Below are positions 1 through 7,788 of a DNA stretch of 64,000 bases, in pieces; positions within the stretch are counted from its first letter, which is position 1, and each line of letters begins with the position of its first letter. The stretch spans positions 15,750,701-15,814,700 of the forward strand of contig OZ038450.1 of NCBI GenBank assembly GCA_964036195.1, in the 5' to 3' direction. The translations under genes were made by a program, and so were the position numbers. Origin of the DNA: Sphaerolaimus hirsutus (lineage: Eukaryota > Nematoda > Chromadorea > Monhysterida > Sphaerolaimidae). Below the pieces are notes generated by a model. It did no database searches. It had not been told where the DNA came from and saw only the letters and a list, made by a program, of their open reading frames with translations.

Positions 1-149
1 AAGTAAAATGGCAAACGCAATTGAAGTGAGAAGGAAATTGGCAAAAGTAAACGGAAATTACTTTTTGTTTTTTTTCACTTCTATTTTGCCAATTTTCTTC
101 CCAATTCACTTCGCATTAGCCATTTTACGTCTCAATTTGCGGAACTGGC
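1..149. mobile_element. Right part of GCCAGTTCCGC foldback MITE
   Basis: The sequence runs from mid-element (AAGTAAAATGGCAAACG) through the complementary arm to GCGGAACTGGC at 139-149. It is the same family as 3374-3590. The left end is outside the window. It sits in the AGK intron before exon 215-389. Confidence 0.75.
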
Positions 150-214
150 ACCTGATCGACCGGAAGGCACTGCAACTACGGATCCATCCACGCTACCCCC
201 CCCCCCTTCCGCAG

Positions 215-389
215 CAAGGCTCGTTCTCAATTCGAGTCCGCGGGCGAGCACCTGCTGCACCTGGCCGGCCGCGCTGTGTCCGTGCTCAAGCCCGACTCGG
301 CCGTGCAGCTGCGCGACTACGCCCGGGCCGTGGACAGGGCCGACGCGGACACGCTGGTGGTTGTTGGCGGTGACGGCACTGTAAGCCAG
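215..389 (+). CDS. AGK: AGK exon with catalytic GGDGT loop
   Basis: Acceptor CCTTCCGCAG follows a C-rich tract; donor CCAG|GTGGGT. It reads KARSQFESAGEHLLHLAG and on to VVVGGDGTVSQ, the nucleotide-binding loop of the DAGK catalytic fold. It ends in phase 0, and the next exon starts in phase 0 with VLTALLQSF, reproducing the uninterrupted family helix after GGDGT. An earlier GTAAGC inside the GGDGT codons was rejected as donor because it would remove VSQ. Confidence 0.88.
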
Positions 390-3300
390 GTGGGTTGGAT
401 GGTGGCATTGGTTGTTTGGGTTGTCCATGCGCCTGTGGCCGGATCGCTTGGCCACCGGCTAGTCTCCTTCGTGTTTGACAAAATAAATGTCCAAATTTAT
501 CTCTGTAGGGTTCGAATGGGTCAGTCGGCCGCTGCGCATGGAGACCCGGCGCGCATGTTGCCCACCCCCTACATGCGCGCCGGGTTTACATGCACAGAGG
601 CACATGGACTCTCAAATATCTCCTCAAACAGGTGCTGACCGCCCTACTCCAGTCATTTTCCGGCCAGCCGCCGCCACCAGTGGTGATATATCCTGGGGGC
701 AGAAACTGCCGGTCTGTACGCTCGCTCTGGCAGTGTGCCAACAATGCAAGTGATATCGATTGCGCCAGCATGGAGGCTAGATGCGCCACAGCTGCTTCTG
801 TTTATGCTGATGACGTGGCGAGGAGAAAAGTGAATTTAATGAAAGTTCAGGTGAATATTTTTTTGTTTTTCATTGTTTATTTTTCTGTAGGGTTCGGCAT
901 CTGCGTTTGGTAGGGTGGTACGGTTCGACTGTGTTATATAAATTGTATGTTATATATATGTTATATATGTACTGTTCGAAATTGTCTTGTATATTTTTCA
1001 CAGATTTTTGCATGGATTTTCGGTATGAGAAAAGTGCGAGATATATTGTTTACATTTGTAGTTTACATCGCTTCAATTCTCTAGGTCGACGATGACGAGA
1101 ATGGCATTTATGCGCTGCACTCGGTGCGAATCGGCCCCTTTCAACAGGCGGACGCTTTGCGATCGAAATATTGGTACTGGGGTCCGCTCAAAGGCAAATT
1201 CACGTATCTTTGGAATGGACTCAAAGTTGGTCGCTTCGGTTTGTGTTGACATCGTGTACGGTTAAACGGAGGCAAGTTCCTGTTACGGTCTCGTTGAGCT
1301 GAAATTTTAAGGTCTAGGCTTTTTAGTTTCTGACGTAAATTTTTGTAGCTCACGAACCACAAAAATACAAATGAGTTAGAAACTATGAAACAGTTGTGTG
1401 TTTGTAATTTGTTCTTTTTTAAAATTGTTGTTGTCTGCTATAAACTGGATTAGTGAGCAGTTGAGCTGTGCGCAGCGACACCCATCGAGTATTGACGCGC
1501 TCGTTCGCACGGCGGCCGCCTGCGACGGCTGCGGCAAGTGCCGCGCTGCAGTTCGACAGCACGGCGGCAGCAACGGCGGCGGCGACGCGCAGTTGGGCTG
1601 GGTGGAGTGGCTGCGCCGCGCTTTGTTCCCACCCAGCAGGCGCACTGGCGATAACAGCGATGCGGTGATCGATGAACGGGACGTCTATGGTTTGTTTTTG
1701 GTACTCTGCCAGATCTACCTGCCTAGAAAAGATACAAGTCCACTAGACAGGTTTTAGAGTAGGCTGATAAGTGAAAATACTTGTCACTTCACTATCACTC
1801 GCAACTTGACGTAAAATTACACCTATTGGCCCATATCTCATGGGATAAAACGAACCTAGCGATGGGTTTGGGTAGGTCTACATCAACGTTTGCATAGATA
1901 TTTTCTTCAACACAATGACAGTTCAGAGGCACTGGAAGTACAGGGTGCGGCAATTTAGACCTGCGCTCTAGATTTCGAATAACTTGTCACTGGGTGGTCG
2001 GATTAATGTCATATTTGAGGTTAACATTGACAACCAAATAGGAAAGGATCCCTGAAGATATGGCTGCGATAGCTCCACTCGTTCTCAAGTTATTCATGGA
2101 AACGTGTAATTGTCACGTTTCCACCACCTAGCTTTACGACCAATTACGCAAGCGCCCACCGATTTCCTTATGGGCATAGCGAATTGGTGGCGAGCGTGCA
2201 CGCATTTACGCATGCAGCTGCGAAAAGAAAATCAGAAAAAAACCCTGCAAAAAAAAACAATCCGATCCCGATCCCGGTCCCGAGAAGTCAATCCCGTTTG
2301 AACGATATCACAAGGTGGTGGAAAAGTGACAATTACGCGTTCGCATGAATCACTTGTGAACGAGTGGAGCTATCGCAGCCGTTTTTTCAGGGATCCTTTC
2401 CCATTTAGTTGTTAATGTTGACTTGAAATTTGACATTAATCCGATTACCCAGTGACAAGTTATTCGAAATCTAGAGCGCAGGTCTAAATTGCCGCACCCT
2501 GTATGTTTCAATGGTCGGCTAGCGCTCGCTCACCTTGTCAATATTCTGCAATCCCTCTGCGCAGACGCGGCATCGCGGCAACGCTCGAATCCAAATTGCG
2601 GGGTTTTATCAGATGAGCAACCGTTGCAATCGCCTGACATTTTGATGCTCAACCGGGTTCACGCGGTATGTGATTTTACGAAAAAAAGTGTGAAATAACG
2701 ATGGCAACTTTTACCGGCGTCGATAAGATGATATTTCAACTTGATATATACCTAGATGGTCGGTATTTCTATTATTTGCACACATTCCAGCGTGAGACGG
2801 ATATTGAACTCATGGCAGCGGGCCAAGTCGGTCGCGCCGGTTTCATTTCCGAAGGCTGGCGCCGCTCGGATGAGAACGTCGTGTCGCCCAGCGATGGCTT
2901 CTATGAAGTGAAGCAACATGTATCTGTTGTGCAGCTGGAACGACAGCCTACTATTGATGCCAATGACATCCAGGTAAGTGTTTTTGTGGGAAAAGACACA
3001 CAACTGAAGCCGCTGCTCTCATTGTGAACAGTTGTTGGTGCCGGCATACTGATTGTTAAGCACTTTGATAACATTTTGTAAACATTTATTTTAGTCTGTG
3101 GGTTCGCCTGGCGTGTTTGGCCAAGTTTTCCTATTGCGCCCGATTTTCGCCGTTGAATACATTCATAAATCAGGGTAAAGCCGAAGATTGAGCCTTGATC
3201 AGCCTTGACCTTGGCTTATATCATCTTACTTTATTCGGACCCTACCCAATTGACCCCTTTTACGCCATCCCTGCAATTCAAGGCGCCGCCAGACTCCAAA

Positions 3301-3725
3301 GGCAACGTGTTGGACACCAATGGCGACGCGTCTGATCCAGGCGGCGACAACAGCGAGCCGCCGCCGCCCTGGTGCCAGTTCCGCAAATTGAGAAGTGAGA
3401 AGTAAAATGGCAAATGCGAAGTGAATTGAGAAGAAAGTTGGCAAAAGCGAAGTGAAATGGCAAGTAAATTGGCAAAAGCGAAGTAAAAAAATAAATAAAA
3501 AGTAATTTCCCATTCGCTTTAACCAATTTCCTTCTCATTTCACTTCGCCTTTGCCATTTTACTTCTCACTTCTCAATCTGCGGAACTGGCCCCTGGTTCA
3601 CTTGTTCGGTGGACGGCGAGCCGATTGCAGTCCATCGGCGACTGCGCGTCACCGCAGTTCCTGCCGCCGTTACTGTGCTGCTGCCTAGATTTTTGCATGA
3701 TTATCAAGGCAGTGGTGTTGTGTGA
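215..3725 (+). CDS. AGK: Acylglycerol kinase (AGK), 3' part of the gene, 6 exons visible, last exon interrupted
   Basis: Multi-exon gene for a mitochondrial acylglycerol kinase, which phosphorylates monoacyl- and diacylglycerol to lysophosphatidate and phosphatidate; in animals AGK is also known as a subunit of the TIM22 carrier translocase. Exons by hand: 215-389, 632-850, 1085-1225, 1461 to about 1682 or 1700, 2791-2973, and 3283-3725 (split by an insertion). Recognition rests on the catalytic VVVGGDGTVSQ loop of the DAGK/sphingosine-kinase fold, the following YPGGRN segment (PLGxxN in relatives), KYWYWGPLKGKF, the AGK-typical CDGCGKC cysteine cluster followed by WVEWL, and a C-terminal SVDGEPIAV segment followed by LRVTAVPAAVTVLLP. 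The first exon opens with one base of a split codon, so the N-terminal exons lie left of position 1. A 217-bp miniature transposon in the last exon breaks the frame, so this allele may make a C-terminally altered protein. Family assignment is from memory of motifs; no search was run. Confidence 0.88.
544..585. repeat. 15-bp perfect hairpin in AGK intron
   Basis: ACCCGGCGCGCATGT at 544-558 is followed by a 12-base loop and its exact reverse complement at 571-585. It lies in the AGK intron between exons 215-389 and 632-850. It is much more GC-rich than the surrounding intron. Confidence 0.8.
632..850 (+). CDS. AGK: AGK exon, YPGGRN segment
   Basis: 73 codons, phase 0 at both ends; acceptor TCAAACAG, donor TTCAG|GTGAAT. 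It encodes VLTALLQSFSG, PPPPVVIYPGGRN (equivalent of the substrate loop PLGxTN) and SVYADDVARRKVNLMKVQ, the helix and strand that lead in AGK to the 'DVMEVQ'-like segment. Confidence 0.87.
1085..1225 (+). CDS. AGK: AGK exon, KYWYWGPLKGKF motif
   Basis: 47 codons in phase 0; acceptor TTCTCTAG, donor CTCAAA|GTTGGT. It encodes ENGIYALHSVRIGPFQQ, then RSKYWYWGPLKGKFTYL, closely matching the vertebrate AGK 'SKYWYLGPLK' segment after the 'MTGLRWG' strand. This is one of the most diagnostic exons. Confidence 0.9.
1461..1700 (+). CDS. AGK: AGK exon, CxGCxKC cysteine cluster
   Basis: Acceptor TTAGTGAGCAG, phase 0. It reads LSCAQRHPSSIDALV, then ACDGCGKCRAAV and GWVEWLRRALFPP. The CDGCGKC cluster followed by a WW-like segment is characteristic of AGK and absent from sphingosine kinases. 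The 3' end is uncertain: donors after 1682 (GAC|GTCTAT) and 1700 (TTG|GTACTC) both leave phase 0, as the next exon requires; 1689|GTTTGT has a better look but the wrong phase. Confidence 0.78.
1941..2501. mobile_element. mariner-like MITE (TA target) in AGK intron
   Basis: Terminal inverted repeats CAGGGTGCGGCAATTTAG are followed by a long imperfect inverted repeat (GACCTGCGCTCTAGATTTC and onward). TA dinucleotides flank it at 1939-1940 and 2502-2503. It carries a fragment of the GATCCC-word element (about 2262-2306), so an older insertion was captured. No transposase ORF. It lies between AGK exons 1461-1700 and 2791-2973. Confidence 0.85.
2791..2973 (+). CDS. AGK: AGK exon, C-terminal domain
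   Basis: 61 codons, phase 0; acceptor CACATTCCAG, donor ATCCAG|GTAAGT. It encodes RETDIELMAAGQVGRAGF, then ISEGWRRSDENVV and FYEVKQHVSVVQLERQ. This fits the region of AGK with a 'DFI..G..R' segment before the C-terminal strands. Identity is weaker than in the upstream exons and rests partly on position and phase. Confidence 0.7.
3283..3725 (+). CDS. AGK: AGK terminal exon, interrupted by a MITE
   Basis: Acceptor CAATTCAAG. The left part, 3283-3372, encodes APPDSKGNVLDTNGD and EPPPPW. The right part, from 3597 to the stop at 3723-3725, encodes FTCSVDGEPIAVHRRLRV and AVPAAVTVLLPRFLHDYQ. These two parts become one continuous AGK C-terminus if 3374-3590 plus one copy of the 7-bp duplication is discounted. 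Read through, the frame hits TAA at 3403-3405 inside the insertion, losing about 43 C-terminal residues. Either this allele is truncated or RNA processing bypasses the insert. Confidence 0.8.
3374..3590. mobile_element. 217-bp foldback MITE inserted in AGK coding exon
   Basis: Ends GCCAGTTCCGC and GCGGAACTGGC are exact inverted repeats. The 7-bp target duplication CCCTGGT is at 3367-3373 and 3591-3597. The interior is GAGAAGTGAGAAGTAAAATG-type words on the left arm and their complement on the right. Relatives lie at 1-149 (right end only) and 38507-38750; diverged ones are near 41760-42010 and 36790-37040. Confidence 0.88.
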
Positions 3726-3940
3726 AATTGGGTTCGGTTACGGTAGGATGAAAAGTATTTACGCGTGTTGTGAATGAACGAGTGTGTAACGCTCGTTTTT
3801 AGGTAGGCACATTTAATTTATAGCCTAATTTATTACGTTTGTGTAAATCGCTTTGTCTCAAAGTGGTTCGAAACATCACCCATGGAACTATGGCTGGTTA
3901 TCATCGTGGGATGTACGACGTACAGCCGTTGTTGTTCATT

Positions 3941-4330
3941 TACCGTATTACCTCAGAATACCCACATGTGGGTTTTTTATTTCGCCAGCAAAACTTGAGG
4001 GGGGTTTATTCGAGTGGGAGGGGGTTATTATTTCGTCAGAAATTCTCGTAAGGATCGTAGTAGATAGTAGGCATTTGCGTACCCAAAACAGGTAATAAAT
4101 GTGTCCAAACGGGGTATATTTGGACATAAAAACGTAGATATCTACAAACTAACTAGTCTGTGTGTAGCCTGCAATGCAAATTAGCAGTAACATACATCAT
4201 GTACATTACATACATGACGTATTTATTACGTACATGACGTACATCATTCCGAAGGGGGGGGGGGTATTTTGAGGGGGGGTATAATTTTCCCAGCCCATTT
4301 TGAGGGGGGTTAGTTCGAGGTAATACGGTA
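3941..4330. mobile_element. TACCGTATT palindromic element, 'TACCTCG' subfamily
   Basis: Starts TACCGTATTACCTC and ends GAGGTAATACGGTA. Interior words are the G-rich 'GGGGGGTTTATTCGAGG' type, and the core carries CATCATGTACATTACATAC. The same core is in the copies at 22430-22765 and 24710-25136. Apart from this element, 3726-4813 holds no convincing gene. Confidence 0.8.
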
Positions 4331-4813
4331 TATCGTTTTTTTTATGTCAAAATTCGACATGAAGTGTCTGAAAAGTTATTTTTGTTATACTCATGCTTTT
4401 TATAAATTGAAAAACGTCAACCCCAACTCGATTTCGCTTGAACAAGTGATAGACATTTTTTCTTAGATAATGTCTTTGGTGAATTTTTTATAATTTACCA
4501 ATATGTTGAGTGTTAAGCTCAAATTACCTATTGTTGCTGATTAAAAAATTTCAAGTGAAACCGTTTGCTTCCATTGAAAATCTGGTTGACAAATCTGAAT
4601 CACATAACCACTGTGAATACTGAATTCACTTATTTGCACGCACCATCGGGCAGGACAAAAGCATAATGTCAATTAACGCAGACGATACCGATCGATACAT
4701 GATTCATCGAAATACTTAAACACGGGAATATGTCATGGCAGCGCATTATCAGGTTAGGACATGGAAAATTGCCAAAATGCTGGCTCTGTTAATTCCAAAG
4801 TAGCGTGCGATGT

Positions 4814-5120
4814 CGACCGTATATCCTCGAATAAGACCCCAGGGAGTCATTTTTTCGTCAAAGTATTTCAGGGGAAGGATTTATTTTTTCCTCATGATTA
4901 CATTTTGTATCAGTTTGCGCTGCAATATGCTAATATTTTTGTATTTTTCTTTTGACACTGCGCAGTATTTGCAGCCCGGGCGTCGCTTTATTTTGTCTGC
5001 ACAACTTCATTGTCTTTTTTAAGTGACCCAACTTCTTTTCCACCTATCACCGGGGAGTTATTCAAGGGGTAGTGATTTTTTCCTCACTGCCAACGGGGCA
5101 TTATTCAAGAATATACGGTA
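4814..5120. mobile_element. TACCGTATT-type element immediately 5' of NCBP2AS2-like exon
   Basis: Begins GACCGTATATCCTCGAATAA and ends TTCAAGAATATACGGTA, with 'GGGGAGTTATTCAAGGGG' words inside. It ends only 19 bases before the acceptor of the exon at 5140, so the element abuts the pyrimidine tract used for splicing. Confidence 0.65.
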
Positions 5121-5139
5121 TTTACTTTCTTCTTTGCAG

Positions 5140-5246
5140 CCGTCTTTTGAACGACCCGGCGACGATCCAGCGGATGGCCGACTCGCGGCCCATGCGCGGC
5201 TTGGCCAGGCTCATGATTGCCACGTATTTCAGGGCCAAGGACCGCG
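5140..5246 (+). CDS. NCBP2AS2: NCBP2AS2-like exon, SRPMRGLARL motif
   Basis: 107 bases, opening with the third base of a split codon and ending in phase 1. It contains the family signature of a short leader, an acidic-Ser segment and SRPMRGLARLMIATYF. The exon is GC-rich against an AT-rich intron. Confidence 0.75.
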
Positions 5247-6304
5247 GTAAGTACTTCGTCGGGATTTTGAGTTGTAAAACGTTTAAAATGAAGTGTTGAA
5301 ATGATTCCGTTTTGCTGTCTTATTGGGAGTAATGTCGTTTTTTTTCGTGATATGCGACGTCGAGCCCTCAACTTCAAAATTAGTGTCAACTAGGGTTCAA
5401 ACGGGATCCCGATCCCGATCCCGGATCCCGTGAAATTCCGGGATTTACCAGTCCCGATCCCGAAACCCCGATCCCGATCCCGAAATCCAAAAATACCAAT
5501 CCCGATCCCGAAAATTTTCAAATCCCGATCCCGAGAAACTCCTAAGTCCGGGATCCCGATCCCGGAAAAATTAGTGGAAATTATAAAAAGTGAAATAATG
5601 ACGTTTTTGCATGCAAAAATGTGCACGCAAACCCCCAGCGTTGCTTTTATGCCACTTTTCTGGCATCCAACAGTGTTTTGAGACCTTTATGAACAACTGT
5701 GAATGCCAGAAAAATGGCCAAAATCTCTATCCCTAGACCCCAATCCCGATCCCGAAAAAATGCCAATCCCGATCCCGATCCCGATCCCGTGACCCCAATC
5801 CCGGCCAATCCCGATCCCGATCCCGATCCTGAAATCTCAAAAAAACAATCCCGATCCCGATCCCGAAACCCCAATCCCGATCCCGATCCCGAAATCTCAA
5901 AAAGTGAATCCCGATCCCGATCCCGAAAAGTCAATCCCGTTTGAACCCTAGTGTCAACCAAATTTTGGGTTATTATGTGATTTCTTCAACTTTCCGTTGT
6001 GATGTGCATTATTAATTTTATATCGTGACACTTGATTTTCATTGTTTCTGTTGTGTTAAATGTGATGCTTAAAAAAATTGTTTTATTTAGTTGACATTTA
6101 TTTGCGATGTCAATTGTGTGTGGGCATGTTGAGCCAAATCAGGGCATTTCTCTGTGAAGTTTTAAAAAATCGTGCGCATTTGCAGCGCGCGCGCTCGGCA
6201 TGGACGTGACCCAGATGGATCGGAATCGCTTTTTGAAAACATTTTGGGATGAATACAGAAAGGGTATTGAGCAGCAGAAGCGGCCACCCCTTGGAAAACG
6301 GTAG
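5140..6304 (+). CDS. NCBP2AS2: NCBP2AS2-like small protein, two 3' exons
   Basis: Exon 5140-5246 (acceptor TTCTTTGCAG, donor CCGCG|GTAAGT) and exon 6186-6304 (acceptor GCATTTGCAG, stop TAG) join in phase 1. The joined protein reads RLLNDPATIQRMADSRPM, RGLARLMIATYFRAKDR, ARALGMDVTQMDRNRFLK and TFWDEYRKGIEQQ. This resembles the human NCBP2-AS2 small protein as I remember it (VERLSESRPIRRAAQL at the start, RFRDAFTQELRRG at the end), a conserved metazoan family of about 100 residues of poorly known, mitochondria-linked function. The start exon should add only 5-20 residues ending with two bases of an Arg-type codon; I could not place it. A possible poly(A) signal AATAAA lies near 6540. Confidence 0.72.
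5391..5950. mobile_element. hAT-type MITE with (GATCCC)n interior, copy 1
   Basis: Terminal inverted repeats TAGGGTTCAAACGGGAT and ATTGACTT..: the right end reads AATCCCGTTTGAACCCTA. The 8-bp target duplication GTGTCAAC is at 5383-5390 and 5951-5958. TAGGG fits the hAT terminal rule YARNG. Both arms are imperfect GATCCC hexamer runs around a unique core (about 5570-5735). It lies in the intron of the NCBP2AS2-like gene. Open frames here encode only D/P/R/S low-complexity peptides and are not genes. Confidence 0.93.
6186..6304 (+). CDS. NCBP2AS2: NCBP2AS2-like terminal exon
   Basis: Opens with two bases completing a GCG alanine codon, then RALGMDVTQMDRNRFL, KTFWDEYRKGIEQQKR, PPLGKR and TAG. 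The terminal amphipathic helix with FWDEYRKGI matches the family's C-terminal RFRDAFTQEL helix in position and pattern. Confidence 0.75.
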
Positions 6305-7668
6305 TGATATTCACCTTGATGACAGCATGTATTTATAAAATTACATGGCTGTTCCCACTAGTCAGATCCTTTTACATAATTTATGTAAATATTTCTGTGT
6401 ATAAAATATTTATCTAGACGATTTATGCAAAAATTTGTGATTTCTGCACCGCTCAATCGCTCATATTCCGTGGATAATTACCTAATTAAGTTAAGTGTTG
6501 GCTGGTTACCACATGTATGCTGTGATGCTGCTAAATAATGAATAAATTTACTGTGTAAATTGTGTTCCTAAAAACATTTACCTACATATTTGTGACTAAT
6601 TATATTTTTATTTCAATTTACCTCCACATTTTTGTTTTATTATATTATTTGTCACTCTAACTAAAAAATGCAAAATACACCCATCATTCGCTGCTTACGC
6701 AGCTGCACCTTTTGACCTGTGGCACGAAACTGGCACGGCTAATCACATTCTAACAGGTGCTCGCCGGTGAATATTGGACTTTCGCCAGCTTGCATGTAAA
6801 TTTCAAATAAATTTACCGTATTTCCTCTAAATACCCCCCGCTTTGAAGAACCCCCCTCGCAATACCCCGGGTATGGGCCAGCTGAGGAAAGAATACTCCC
6901 ATAAAATTGTACAATGTGCATGATGTATATTTATTGCGGTCAATTTGCATTTTAGACTAGTTTGTGTAGCATTGTACGTTGATACCTATATCGTGTTTGG
7001 TCGCAGTTACTATACTCTGCGGACCGCAAAGTATGCGCCCAAAATTACTTACCGTATTTCCTCGAAATACCCCCCTCAAAATGGGCACTATGAATTTGTG
7101 GTCCGGGAAATGTATAACAGACATTCAAAACACTTACCTACTGTGTTACGTTAGAACATCGTTTATACCATCTACATCCTTATATAAGGCTGTAAAAACT
7201 TATAACTGGTGGTTATTGTTGCATTTTTCACGTTTTTCTCTCAAAATTTTCACTCTGAAAAAAAAAACCCGGGGGGTAATTCCAGGAAATACGGTATGTC
7301 TTAGTTGACAACTGGCGAGCAGGACACTTATGCACGCGCTTTCACAAAAAAAGGAAAAAAATTTCAAAAAAAGGCGGAGCCGAGTGAAACCAATTTGAGT
7401 GAACTCATGTTTTTTGAAGAATTTTTATTTTATGATCGATGATATCATGATGGAGTGTTTCATTAGCAAAAATGCATAGCGTGCAGTTCCTTCAAGTATA
7501 CCAGTTTTGCGTACGCAAAAAGCTTGTTTACTGCCCCTTGCACTCTGAAAAAATACTCCACCTGGGGGTATTTCGAGGTATTAAAAAATAGTAAGTATTA
7601 GTTTTAAATTGCAAATCGTGGAACTATTAGTTATTAAAATTGCAATTCGAATCTACCCGAAGTTGAAC
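6305..7668. repeat. Intergenic 3' region with element remnants
   Basis: 6305-6800 is AT-rich 3' flank with an AATAAA near 6540. The left end of a TACCGTATTT element is at 6813. A remnant of the 'CATGATGTA' core subfamily is at 6920-7000. A TACTCTGCGGACCGC end is near 7013, and a compact TACCGTATTT element spans 7050-7295. 7296-7668 shows no feature. Confidence 0.6.
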
Positions 7669-7788
7669 ATGCCGCGATCGAACGGCGACAATCGGTCGCG
7701 CCGCAGCTCCAGCGGCAGCGATGTGGACCGGGCGGCGAGCCGCGACGGCGCCAGGACTGCGCAGCAGCAGGCCCTTGGTCACAAATGA
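7669..7788 (+). CDS. Candidate first exon, Ser/Arg-rich N-terminus
   Basis: ATG at 7669 opens MPRSNGDNRSRRSSSGSD, then VDRAASRDGARTAQQQ, in a GC-rich island inside AT-rich DNA. The frame closes at 7786-7788, or could leave at donor CTTG|GTCACA (7778). Composition is exon-like; linkage to the exon at 8389 is unproven. Confidence 0.4.
   Translation: MPRSNGDNRSRRSSSGSDVDRAASRDGARTAQQQALGHK

Noticed and set aside
2489-2698. Open frame before the AGK exon at 2791 as part of that exon
   Set aside because: It starts in the right end of the mariner-like element and is closed by a stop at 2696-2698; the acceptor at 2790 explains the exon better.
3374-3590. Insert as a classical introner with splice sites at its own two ends
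   Set aside because: A GT is available at the left edge but there is no AG at or near the right end; only the mixed donor/acceptor model keeps the frame.
5699-5944. Open frame rich in Asp/Pro/Ser (and the matching one at 62887-63087)
   Set aside because: It is only the translation of GATCCC hexamers inside a hAT-type element; no exon borders and no domain.
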